From Acetobacteraceae bacterium (lineage in GTDB: Bacteria > Pseudomonadota > Alphaproteobacteria > Acetobacterales > Acetobacteraceae), in NCBI GenBank assembly GCA_947478535.1, contig CANJXD010000116.1, positions 1-12,819 of the forward strand: a stretch of DNA of 12,819 nt, in the 5' to 3' direction. A program made the translations under genes and the position numbers. Positions 6,949-12,819 of the stretch are shown piece by piece (the first letter of the stretch is position 1; the number at the start of each line of letters is the position of its first letter). Under the pieces are notes generated by a model, which was given only the letters and a program-made list of their open reading frames with translations, searched no databases and was not told the DNA's origin.

Positions 6949-7590
6949 ATGGCACAGGACACGACCCAGGCGACGGCGGACACGGCGGACACAAATGCGA
7001 CCTCCCCGGCGACCCCGCCGGTCGTCGTCAAGAAGTACGCGAACCGACGCCTCTACAACACCGAATCGTCCTCCTACGTCACGTTGGAGGATCTGGCGGT
7101 GATGGTCCGCAACGGCCGGCACTTCGTGGTCTATGACGCCAAGTCCGGGGAAGACATCACCCGCAGCGTGCTGACCCAGATCATCGTGGAGGAGGAAGCG
7201 AAGGGGCGGAACCTGCTGCCGACCTCCTTCCTGCGGCAGATCATCGGCTTCTACGGCGACAGCATGCAGTCGCTGGTGCCGCGCTACCTCGAATCGGTCA
7301 TGGGCGCCTTCTCCCGCCAGCATGACCAAGTGCGGCGGACCGTCGAACAGACGATGGGCGGCTTCAACCCCTTCGGCGTGCCGCTCGGCGGGCTGGAGGA
7401 GGTGGGCAAGCAGAACCTCGCCATGATGGAAAGGGCGATGAACCTCTTCGCACCGTTCCGCCCGGCCGGGGAGATGCAGGACCCGCCCTCCGAGGCCTCC
7501 CGCCTCGCCGCCCTCCAGGCGGAGGTGGAGGCGCTGCAGCGCCAGTTGGACCAGCTGAAGGCCGCCGCCCGGAAGCCCGCGGACAGCTGA
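6949..7590 (+). CDS. phaR: Polyhydroxyalkanoate synthesis repressor PhaR
   Basis: DNA-binding regulator that in characterised relatives represses phasin and its own gene and is released by binding nascent PHA polymer. The 213-aa product has a disordered Thr/Ala-rich N-terminus (1-25). The highly conserved PHB/PHA accumulation regulator DNA-binding domain follows, VKKYANRRLYNTESSSYVTL (27-46) through DITRSVLTQII (69-79). The second conserved block is LLPTSFLRQIIGFYGDSMQSLVPRYLE (89-115), followed by helices. A C-terminal coiled coil occupies about 184-206 (LAALQAEVEALQRQLDQL). The gene is divergent from the phaC operon, the usual context for this regulator. GGAAGG, 7 nt before the ATG, is a good ribosome site. 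It is slightly longer than many homologues because of the N-terminal extension. It must not be confused with the unrelated Bacillus PhaR synthase subunit. Confidence 0.95.
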   Translation: MAQDTTQATADTADTNATSPATPPVVVKKYANRRLYNTESSSYVTLEDLAVMVRNGRHFVVYDAKSGEDITRSVLTQIIVEEEAKGRNLLPTSFLRQIIGFYGDSMQSLVPRYLESVMGAFSRQHDQVRRTVEQTMGGFNPFGVPLGGLEEVGKQNLAMMERAMNLFAPFRPAGEMQDPPSEASRLAALQAEVEALQRQLDQLKAAARKPADS

Positions 7591-7794
7591 AGCGCGCCTC
7601 CTCCGCCCCCGTACGACACCATCACACACCGGTGCGCGAACCTGCCACCCGCTGACGCGCGATGATGTGAAGCCCAGTATGGCGGCCTCCATGCCCGCCA
7701 GGCCACACTCACAGGCTTGTCATGCGCGTGGCGGGCGAGCGCGTGCCCATCTGTTGCATTGCTCGGTGGATCACACCGGGAGGGATCGAAGACC

Positions 7795-8274
7795 ATGGCA
7801 TCGACTGACAGCGACCGGACCGCCGCCTGCAAAGCCGGGACCCAGCCCCCAGCCTCCACCCGGACCCCCGAGGAGACCGGAGAGCGGCCTAGCCACCGTG
7901 CGAACGCGGCGGACCGCCATGTCGGCGCCCGTATCCGCGAAAGGCGGGTGATGATGGGCCTTTCCCAGCAGCAGCTCGCGAAGATGATCGGCGTCACCTA
8001 CCAGCAGGCCCACAAATATGAGCGGGGGCTGAACCGCATCTCTGCCGGGCGGTTGTTCGAGATCGGGCAGGTCCTCGGCGTGCCGGTCTCCTGGTTCTTT
8101 GATGGGCTGACGGTGGATAGCGCGGAGCTCGAAGCCTCCCCGCGCCAGCGGATGTGCCTCGAACTCGCCCGCAACTTCGCGCTGATCGACAATGAGAAGC
8201 ACCAGGAAGCGCTGAGCCAGATGGCCCGTGCCCTGGCCGCGCAATCCCAGGCCGAGCGCGGCTCGGGCGACTGA
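7795..8274 (+). CDS. XRE-family helix-turn-helix transcriptional regulator
   Basis: Predicted cytosolic DNA-binding protein of 159 aa. Residues 1-40 are polar, low complexity and probably disordered. The HTH domain spans about 43-102: VGARIRERRVMMGLSQQQLAKMIGV, then the recognition-helix region TYQQAHKYERGLNRIS and VLGVPVSWFFDGL. This matches the alphaproteobacterial single-domain XRE type (the PraR/PhrR-like group), in which the pattern Q-x-x-KYE-x-G-x-NRI is characteristic. A helical C-terminal tail (117-150) follows. The ATG at 7795 is preferred because GGAGG lies at 7780-7784; a further in-frame ATG at 7717 lacks such a site. It lies 204 nt downstream of phaR on the same strand, in a gap with no clear terminator. 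The target genes are unknown; a link to PHA control is only suggested by position. Confidence 0.88.
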   Translation: MASTDSDRTAACKAGTQPPASTRTPEETGERPSHRANAADRHVGARIRERRVMMGLSQQQLAKMIGVTYQQAHKYERGLNRISAGRLFEIGQVLGVPVSWFFDGLTVDSAELEASPRQRMCLELARNFALIDNEKHQEALSQMARALAAQSQAERGSGD

Positions 8275-8278
8275 CGCC

Positions 8279-8310
8279 GAGGCAGAGCCATCCCGGTGGG
8301 ATGACGCCTC
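8279..8310. terminator. Possible bidirectional terminator hairpin between convergent genes
   Basis: CATCCC (8289-8294) pairs with GGGATG (8298-8303) around GGT, and an outer GAGGC/GCCTC pair (8279-8283 with 8306-8310) extends it across internal bulges. It fills the 34-nt gap between the stops of the XRE gene and the convergent questin-oxidase-like gene. There is no T-run, so intrinsic termination is uncertain. Confidence 0.35.
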
Positions 8311-9322
8311 AGCCGACCAGCCCGAGGCGCTTCGCCGCGACGTAGCGATAGAGCGGGTCCCCGCGATGCGCTTCCTCGCAGCGCGCGGAATAGGCGAGCG
8401 AGACGTCGTGCTCGTCATCCGAGGCACAGGCGGCGGCCGCGATCACCTCCCAGGCCGGCAGCGGGACAGCCCGCATCGCCGCAGCTTCGGCCGCGGTGGC
8501 AACCCGCGGGCAGCCCATCTTCGGATAGGCGGAGGCGACGGCCTGCCAGAAAAAACGGATGGCGCGCGCCTGATCAACGGGCTCCAGCAGCGGCAGGATC
8601 AGCCGTAGCCAATGCGTGCCCGTCACGGCGTGGATGGCCGCGAATTCCATCGTATGCGCCAGCAGCAGCAGCGAATCCCGCGCGATCAGGTCGAGCGTCC
8701 CGGGCGTGATCGCCAGCCAGTCATGCACCCCGGCGAAGGCGGGCATGGCAGCCGTGCGGCGCATCGCATGCCACAGCAGGCCCTGGTCGAAAGTCATGCT
8801 CGCGAGGCTCTTCTCCCGCCCGATCCGCAGCAGCACCTCCAGCGGCTGGTCGGTCGCCGGCGGTGCGCCGGTGCCCTCGCCGAGATTGAGGGAACTCGCC
8901 GCCCAATAGCCGAGCGCAGCCGCCACCTCCGACGCATCGCCGGTATCTCGCGCATAGGCGAGGCGCATCAGCGCATGCAGCGCGCTCGCAGCCATGCCAG
9001 GCAGCAGGGCGGGCAGATAGCGCGCCGCCAGCGCCTCCGCTGAACCGAGCCTGTCCAGCTCATCGAGGAAAAAGGCACGGTAGGCCGCCTGCCATGCCCG
9101 GTCGCCGAAATGGTCGCGCCAATTCGCCTGCGTGATCGGCGCCGGCGAGGCGGGCATGGGGCCGAGGTGGTTGTCGCGGAAATAGGCGTCGAGGAAGCGC
9201 CGCGCCTCAGCCTCCGTGCCGCCGAGCTGGCGCTGGGCATGCAGCACCATCGGCGTGTGGTTGGCAAAATCCTCGCCATACTCGGCGGAGAGGGCACGCG
9301 CGACGGTGAGGGCATCGGTCAT
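8309..9322 (-). CDS. Questin oxidase-like family protein
   Basis: A 337-aa, largely helical, probably cytosolic protein that I assign to the questin oxidase-like family (formerly DUF4243). The fungal founder opens the anthraquinone ring of questin in a Baeyer-Villiger-type reaction. Bacterial members are mostly uncharacterised, so the substrate here is unknown. Family landmarks appear in order: NHTPMVLHAQRQLG (21-34), ALHALMRLAYA (114-124), LGYWAASSL (137-145), EFAAIHAVTGTHWLRLILP (226-244), SDDEHDVSLAYS (301-312) and GDPLYRYVAAK (321-331). The conserved His residues in these blocks could form a cofactor or metal site; this is inference. The length is typical. The ATG at 9322 has no strong ribosome site. 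It converges on the XRE gene and stands alone, downstream of a probable terminator for the tRNA gene. Confidence 0.8.
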   Translation of the reverse strand: MTDALTVARALSAEYGEDFANHTPMVLHAQRQLGGTEAEARRFLDAYFRDNHLGPMPASPAPITQANWRDHFGDRAWQAAYRAFFLDELDRLGSAEALAARYLPALLPGMAASALHALMRLAYARDTGDASEVAAALGYWAASSLNLGEGTGAPPATDQPLEVLLRIGREKSLASMTFDQGLLWHAMRRTAAMPAFAGVHDWLAITPGTLDLIARDSLLLLAHTMEFAAIHAVTGTHWLRLILPLLEPVDQARAIRFFWQAVASAYPKMGCPRVATAAEAAAMRAVPLPAWEVIAAAACASDDEHDVSLAYSARCEEAHRGDPLYRYVAAKRLGLVG

Positions 9323-9385
9323 GCCGCGAGGCTAGCCCAGGCGCTTGATGCGACGCAGCAAATCTCTCATCTGACGGTACGGAGA

Positions 9386-9412
9386 AAAGCAGTTCCGGCG
9401 CTGCGCGCCGGG
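9386..9412 (-). terminator. Intrinsic terminator downstream of the tRNA gene
   Basis: On the minus strand the perfect stem CCGGCGC-GCA-GCGCCGG (9412-9396) is followed after six bases by TTTT (9389-9386). It lies 70 nt beyond the tRNA 3' end and before the start of the next minus-strand gene, so it probably ends the tRNA transcript, and perhaps transporter operon read-through. Confidence 0.55.
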
Positions 9413-9432
9413 ATCGTCATGCCTCCGGCGGA

Positions 9433-9481
9433 TTTCCCGCTCGCGGGGCAGTGCCCCGCGCCGCTTCGCGGGCGCGGGAAA
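9433..9481. repeat. Nested palindromic element next to the tRNA 3' end
   Basis: An outer 8-bp stem, TTTCCCGC (9433-9440) with GCGGGAAA (9474-9481), encloses two hairpins: GCGGGGCA-G-TGCCCCGC (9443-9459) and CCGC-TTC-GCGG (about 9461-9471). The outer arm touches the tRNA discriminator position. The layout is like a REP-type palindromic element or a complex tRNA 3' trailer fold. Whether it recurs in the genome cannot be seen here. Confidence 0.6.
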
Positions 9482-9554
9482 TGGGCCCGGCAGGACTCGA
9501 ACCTGCAACCAAGCCGTTATGAGCGGCCCGCTCTGACCATTGAGCTACGGGCCC
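9482..9554 (-). tRNA. tRNA with CAU anticodon, probably tRNA-Ile2 (lysidine-modified)
   Basis: The 73-nt cloverleaf folds completely: acceptor GGGCCCG with CGGGCCC, D-stem GCTC/GAGC, anticodon stem GGCCG/CGGCT (one G-U), loop CTCATAA with anticodon CAT (complement of 9519-9521), variable loop TGGTT, T-stem GCAGG/CCTGC with TTCGAGT, and discriminator A. The CCA end is not encoded. CAU is shared by elongator Met, initiator Met and Ile2. The CTCATAA loop followed by C-x-x-C-T-TGGT, and the overall match to the E. coli ileX pattern, favour Ile2, whose wobble C is converted to lysidine by TilS to read AUA. Initiator Met is excluded because the acceptor 1-72 pair is a normal G-C. It lies between rraA and the questin-oxidase-like gene. 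Confidence 0.9.
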
Positions 9555-9570
9555 AGACCCGCGCCGCCCC

Positions 9571-9598
9571 ATTACGCAAGCTGCGGGCGATCACGCAA
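9571..9598 (-). promoter_or_regulatory. Weak candidate promoter for the tRNA gene
   Basis: On the minus strand TTGCGT (9598-9593) and CGTAAT (9576-9571) are separated by 16 bp, placing a start within about 10 nt of the tRNA 5' end. Matches to consensus are partial. It overlaps the end of rraA. The octamer GCTTGCGT occurs twice here (9600-9593 and 9581-9574). Confidence 0.25.
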
Positions 9599-10256
9599 GC
9601 CCGGCCAGCACCTTCGCCGTGGCGCCACTGATATCGCCCAGCTTCTCCCCCGCCGCGCAGCGCGCCTGGCTTGCCAATCCCCGTTCCTGCCGGGCGATCG
9701 CGGCGCGCGCCTCGGCCTCGGCCTCGCCGGGCGACATGATCAGCACGCCGGATTCGTCGGCCAGCACGGCGTCACCCGGCATCACCACCACGCCACCGAT
9801 GGACACCGGCACATTCATCCGCCCGCCGAGGTCATAGATGCGGGTCGTGATCGGGGCGAGGCCACTGCACCACAGCGGGAAGTCGCTGGCCTCCACCTCC
9901 TCGATATCCGTGCAGGCGCCATCGACGATCCCGGCCTTGCAGCCCGCCGCTTTCGCCGCAACCGTCACGCCGCCACCCCAGCAGGCGTGGCGGTCATCGC
10001 CCAGCCGGTCCACCACCAGGATATCGCCCGGCCGCAGCAGGCCGAGCGCATAGTGCAGGATGGTCGAATCCGGCCCCGGGAACTGCACCGTCACCGCCGT
10101 GCCAGCCACGCGCCGGCGCAGCAGGCCCTGGATCTTGCGATCGCAGAAACCCCAATGCCGCCAATGGCCGACGGTCGCGGTCTCCGTCTTCTCCAGCAGG
10201 GCGATGACCTCGCCGCTCAGCGGGTTCGGCATCTTCTCGACGACATATTTCGCCAT
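9591..10256 (-). CDS. RraA / HMG-aldolase family protein with altered active-site motif
   Basis: A 221-aa cytosolic protein of the RraA-like fold, which includes class II 4-hydroxy-4-methyl-2-oxoglutarate aldolases and the RNase E regulator RraA. Visible family blocks are GTAVTVQFPG (52-61), LRPGDILVVD (74-83), WGGGVTVAAKAAGCKAGIVDGACTD (93-117) and VVVMPGDAVLADESGVLIMSP (156-176). Active aldolases carry a D-x-x-x-R-D type motif; here the stretch is DGACTD, with Thr116 where Arg is expected, while Asp117 is kept. A standard aldolase assignment is therefore doubtful. A GGGAGAAG ribosome site lies inside the end of the upstream permease gene, and the start is only 3 nt past its stop, so it is the last gene of the transporter operon. 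A role in metabolism of the imported compound is likely but unproven. Confidence 0.85.
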   Translation of the reverse strand: MAKYVVEKMPNPLSGEVIALLEKTETATVGHWRHWGFCDRKIQGLLRRRVAGTAVTVQFPGPDSTILHYALGLLRPGDILVVDRLGDDRHACWGGGVTVAAKAAGCKAGIVDGACTDIEEVEASDFPLWCSGLAPITTRIYDLGGRMNVPVSIGGVVVMPGDAVLADESGVLIMSPGEAEAEARAAIARQERGLASQARCAAGEKLGDISGATAKVLAGLA

Positions 10257-10259
10257 GGC

Positions 10260-11048
10260 TCAACTTCTCCCAACAGCGCGGGTGAAGCCGACCAGGCGCT
10301 CCACCAGCAGGACAACGAACAGGGCAATGCCGATCAGCGTCATCGCCAAGGCGGCGACGAGCGGATCGGTGCGATTTTCAGCATAGCGGAACATCTCGAC
10401 CGGCAGCGTCGACAGGCGCGGGCCGACCAGGAACAGGCTGATCACCGTCTCATCGAAGGACACCAGGAAGCACAGCGCCCCCGCCGCGATAGCGCCCGGC
10501 GCGGCCAGGGGCAGGGTGATGCGCAGCGCGGCGCGGAACGGTGTCGCCCCCAGCGTCCAGGCCGCTTCCTCCAGGTCGCGCGGCACCGCGCCGAAGGCCG
10601 TGGTCATGATGCGGACCGCGAAGGGCACGGCGACCATGGCATGGGCCAGCAGCAGCCCCGGCCAGGTCGCCGCCAGTTTCACCGGTTGCAGCGCCAGCAG
10701 CAGGGCCAGGCCAAGCACCAGCGTCGGCAACAGCAGCGGCGCCGCGAGGAAGGCCGCCATCGCCCCCCTCCCGGGGAAGTCCAACCGCGCGATGGCATAG
10801 GCCGCAGGCCCCCCCGCCAGCAGCGCGACGCAGGCCACCGCCAACGCCAGCACCGCCGAATTCCGCAGCGCCGCCATCAGCTCCGCATTGCCGACCAGCG
10901 CCGCATACCAGCGCAGCGAAAGCCCCGGCGGCGGAAAGTTGAGAAAATCCCCCGCCGAGAAGGAAATGACGCAAACCAGCAAGGCCGGTGACAGCAGCAG
11001 CGCATAGCCGCAGAAGGCAGCGAGGCGCAGCACCCAGCCCGGCTTCAT
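10260..11048 (-). CDS. ABC transporter permease, PotC-type
   Basis: Inner-membrane subunit of an importer, 262 aa, with about six hydrophobic segments (near residues 8-30, 62-86, 96-122, 129-150, 184-208 and 228-254). The cytoplasmic EAA loop that docks on the ATPase is LEEAAWTLGATPFRAALRIT (159-178) followed by LPLAAPG. FLVSFDETVISLFL (194-207) is typical of the PotC/YdcV-like branch used by polyamine-type importers. The start is the ATG at 11048, which overlaps the upstream permease stop in an ATGA, giving translational coupling. The longer open frame upstream of this ATG lies within the other permease gene and is not used. The substrate cannot be told from the permease sequence. Confidence 0.92.
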   Translation of the reverse strand: MKPGWVLRLAAFCGYALLLSPALLVCVISFSAGDFLNFPPPGLSLRWYAALVGNAELMAALRNSAVLALAVACVALLAGGPAAYAIARLDFPGRGAMAAFLAAPLLLPTLVLGLALLLALQPVKLAATWPGLLLAHAMVAVPFAVRIMTTAFGAVPRDLEEAAWTLGATPFRAALRITLPLAAPGAIAAGALCFLVSFDETVISLFLVGPRLSTLPVEMFRYAENRTDPLVAALAMTLIGIALFVVLLVERLVGFTRAVGRS

Positions 11049-11872
11049 CGTGCCACCCGCCCCACCACGGCGCGCAGCGCCATAGCTATTGCAAGTGCCC
11101 CCAGCAGCAGCATCGCCATCGCCGCCGCCGCCGGCCAATCCACGCTTTCCAGCGCCAGGTCGAAGATCTCCGTCGCCACCACGAAGACCCGCCCACCACC
11201 CATCAGCCGGGGTGTGACGAAGGCGGAAACGCCGAGGACGAACACCAGGAGAAAGGCCGCCGCCAGCGCCGGAGCGGCCAGCGGCAGCGTGATGCGGAGG
11301 AAGGTGCGGGCGCGCGTCGCACCCAAGGTTGCCGCCGCTTCCTCCAGCCGGGAATCCAGCCGCCCGAGCCCCGCGATCAGCACCAGGCAGGCATAGGGCA
11401 TCAGGCTTTCCGTCAGCCCGATCCGCACCCCCGTCCAATTGTTGATCAGCCGCACGGGATCATCCACCAGTCCCAGCCAGGCCAGCGCCGCGTTGATCAT
11501 CCCCCGGTCACCCAGGATCGCCATCCAGCCGACGACGCGCGCCGTGCCGCTGACCAGCAGCGGCGCCACCGCCATCAGGGACAGCACGCCCCGGAAACGC
11601 GGCGGCGCGGCGCGGATCAGCAGCGCGACCGGCAGCGCCAGTGCCACCGCCATCGCCCCGCAACTCGCCGACAGGGTCGCGGTGTTCCAGGCGAGTTCCC
11701 AGGTGAAATCGTCCTCCACCAGCTTGGTCAGGGTGTCGAGGCTCAGCGCCTCCTCCATCGCGCCCATATCGGTGGTGCGGTTGAAGGCGATGCGGCCGAG
11801 CAGTGCGACCGGCCACACGAACCCGACGCCCAGGATCAGCGCCGCCGGCAGGCAGAGCAGCAGCCCGATCAC
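11045..11872 (-). CDS. ABC transporter permease, PotB-type
   Basis: Inner-membrane partner permease of 275 aa, starting at a GTG (11872) that overlaps the ATPase stop as GTGA. Upstream ATGs in the same frame would run deep into the ATPase gene and give a Gly/Arg-rich shadow sequence, so they are rejected. Hydrophobic segments occur near residues 2-28, 62-86, 96-120, 152-170, 196-220 and 247-268. The EAA loop is [20 protein letters not shown] (176-195) followed by [12 protein letters not shown]. It forms a heterodimer with the PotC-type permease encoded directly downstream. The arrangement ATPase-permease-permease with 4-nt overlaps is that of PotABC-type importers. Confidence 0.92.
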   Translation of the reverse strand: MIGLLLCLPAALILGVGFVWPVALLGRIAFNRTTDMGAMEEALSLDTLTKLVEDDFTWELAWNTATLSASCGAMAVALALPVALLIRAAPPRFRGVLSLMAVAPLLVSGTARVVGWMAILGDRGMINAALAWLGLVDDPVRLINNWTGVRIGLTESLMPYACLVLIAGLGRLDSRLEEAAATLGATRARTFLRITLPLAAPALAAAFLLVFVLGVSAFVTPRLMGGGRVFVVATEIFDLALESVDWPAAAAMAMLLLGALAIAMALRAVVGRVAR

Positions 11873-12819
11873 GCCGCGAAGACCCGGACGTCGGCTGCGC
11901 GGAAGCCCAGCCGCAGCGAGGCCCCGACGGCTAGGCCGGCACCCGGCGCGCCGCCCGGCAGTTCCGCCAGCATCCGCCCGGCCGGCGTCTCGCATTCCAG
12001 GCTCACCACCTCCCCGGTATAGGTGCGGCGGAGCAGGCGGGCCGGCAATTCATTCTCCGCCGCCTCCCCCTCCGCCAACGGATGGACGCGGTGCGGGCGG
12101 ATGAACACCTCCACGGCGCCCTGGCCCGGCGTCTCCGCGGCCCGCAGCAGCGCCTCCCCGGCCCGCACCTGGCCAGGGGCTTCAACCTTGGCGGGCAGGC
12201 GCGCGGCGCGGCCGACGAAGGTCGCGACGAAGCGCGTGGCGGGGCGTTCGAACACCTCTTCCGGCGGCGCCAGTTGTTCGATCCGCCCCTCATTCATCAC
12301 CGCGACCATGTCCGCCATGGCCAGGGCTTCCGTCTGGTCATGCGTGACGAAGACGGCGGTGGTGCCAAGGCGCTGCTGCAAGGCGCGGATTTCGTCCCGC
12401 ACCTCCTCCCGCAGCTTGGCATCGAGGGCGGAAAGCGGCTCATCCAGCAGCAGCAGGTCCGGCCGGGGCGCCAGTGCGCGGGCCAGCGCCACGCGCTGCT
12501 GCTGACCGCCCGACAATTGCTTCGGCTTGCGGGCCGACAGCGCGCCGAGGCCGACCAGCGCCAGCGTCTCCGTCACGCGGTTGGCCCGTTCGGCACGGGG
12601 AACGCCGCGCATCTCCAGCCCGAAGGCGACGTTCTGCGCCGCCGTCATATGCGGGAACAGCGCGTAGGACTGAAACACCACCCCCATGTTGCGCCGATGC
12701 GGTGGCAGCGCCGTCACGTCCTGGCCACCAACCAGGATACGCCCGGCATCCGGCACTTCGAGGCCCGCGATCATCCGCAGCGTGGTGGTCTTGCCGCAGC
12801 CCGACGGCCCCAGCAGGGC
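11869..12819 (-). CDS. ABC transporter ATP-binding protein, PotA-type (5' end outside window)
   Basis: Cytoplasmic ATPase energising the two permeases. The visible 316 residues begin inside the Walker A motif ([10 protein letters not shown]), so perhaps 30-45 N-terminal residues are missing beyond the right edge. Next come the Q-loop ([21 protein letters not shown]), the ABC signature [15 protein letters not shown], Walker [13 protein letters not shown] with the D-loop, and the switch His in [10 protein letters not shown]. The C-terminal region from about visible residue 200 ([31 protein letters not shown]) is a TOBE-type domain, typical of the polyamine/iron/sugar ATPase group. All catalytic motifs are intact. 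The stop overlaps the permease GTG. A solute-binding protein gene would be expected nearby, probably upstream of this gene outside the window. Confidence 0.95.
   Translation of the reverse strand, partial: ALLGPSGCGKTTTLRMIAGLEVPDAGRILVGGQDVTALPPHRRNMGVVFQSYALFPHMTAAQNVAFGLEMRGVPRAERANRVTETLALVGLGALSARKPKQLSGGQQQRVALARALAPRPDLLLLDEPLSALDAKLREEVRDEIRALQQRLGTTAVFVTHDQTEALAMADMVAVMNEGRIEQLAPPEEVFERPATRFVATFVGRAARLPAKVEAPGQVRAGEALLRAAETPGQGAVEVFIRPHRVHPLAEGEAAENELPARLLRRTYTGEVVSLECETPAGRMLAELPGGAPGAGLAVGASLRLGFRAADVRVFAA

Noticed and set aside
7591..7794. A gene or terminator in the gap between phaR and the XRE gene
   Set aside because: I see no hairpin with a T-run and no frame with a ribosome site other than that of the XRE gene itself.
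9540..12022. Two long plus-strand frames of 483 and 344 aa opposite rraA and the permeases
   Set aside because: They are dominated by Arg, Gln and His, which is typical of complements of membrane-protein genes in GC-rich DNA. The minus strand encodes complete ABC transporter and RraA proteins.

Overview
The window is GC-rich bacterial DNA with strong G/C bias at third codon positions. It carries PHA (polyhydroxyalkanoate) storage genes, an alphaproteobacterial-type XRE regulator and compact ABC transporter operons. Together these suggest an alphaproteobacterium, most likely in or near the Acetobacteraceae (Roseomonas-like). That placement is an inference from protein style; no rRNA or other marker is present.

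Left part (1-3900). A possible transposase start runs off the left edge on the minus strand. Next comes a large plus-strand gene for a secreted RTX-type protein of about 1172 aa. It has twenty uninterrupted calcium-binding nonapeptide repeats, an internal module that looks like a complete RTX C-terminus, two cadherin-like domains, a long Gly-rich PGRS-like zone, and a second RTX-type C-terminal end. A perfect 13-bp hairpin terminator follows. It is shared with the converging thiolase gene, whose 3' end is present as three tandem 29-bp copies.

PHA locus (3865-7590). On the minus strand, a small helical protein gene (possible PhaE-like accessory), a PHA synthase-family gene (phaC) and acetyl-CoA acetyltransferase (phaA) read in that order. 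The PHA regulator phaR is divergent on the plus strand. The small gene and phaC overlap by 239 nt in different frames. PhaA makes acetoacetyl-CoA, PhaC would polymerise the hydroxyacyl-CoA derived from it, and PhaR would couple expression to polymer level. The reductase phaB is not in the window.

Middle (7795-9590). A plus-strand XRE regulator converges on a minus-strand questin-oxidase-like gene. Then come a palindrome-rich stretch, a probable terminator and a minus-strand tRNA with anticodon CAU that looks like tRNA-Ile2.

Right part (9591-12819). A minus-strand operon reads in from beyond the right edge: a PotA-type ATPase (5' truncated), two permeases joined by 4-nt overlaps, and an RraA-family protein with an altered active-site motif. 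No solute-binding protein is visible; it may lie outside the window. The large antisense ORFs opposite the RTX gene, phaA, phaC and the transporter genes are treated as shadows of GC-rich coding sequence.
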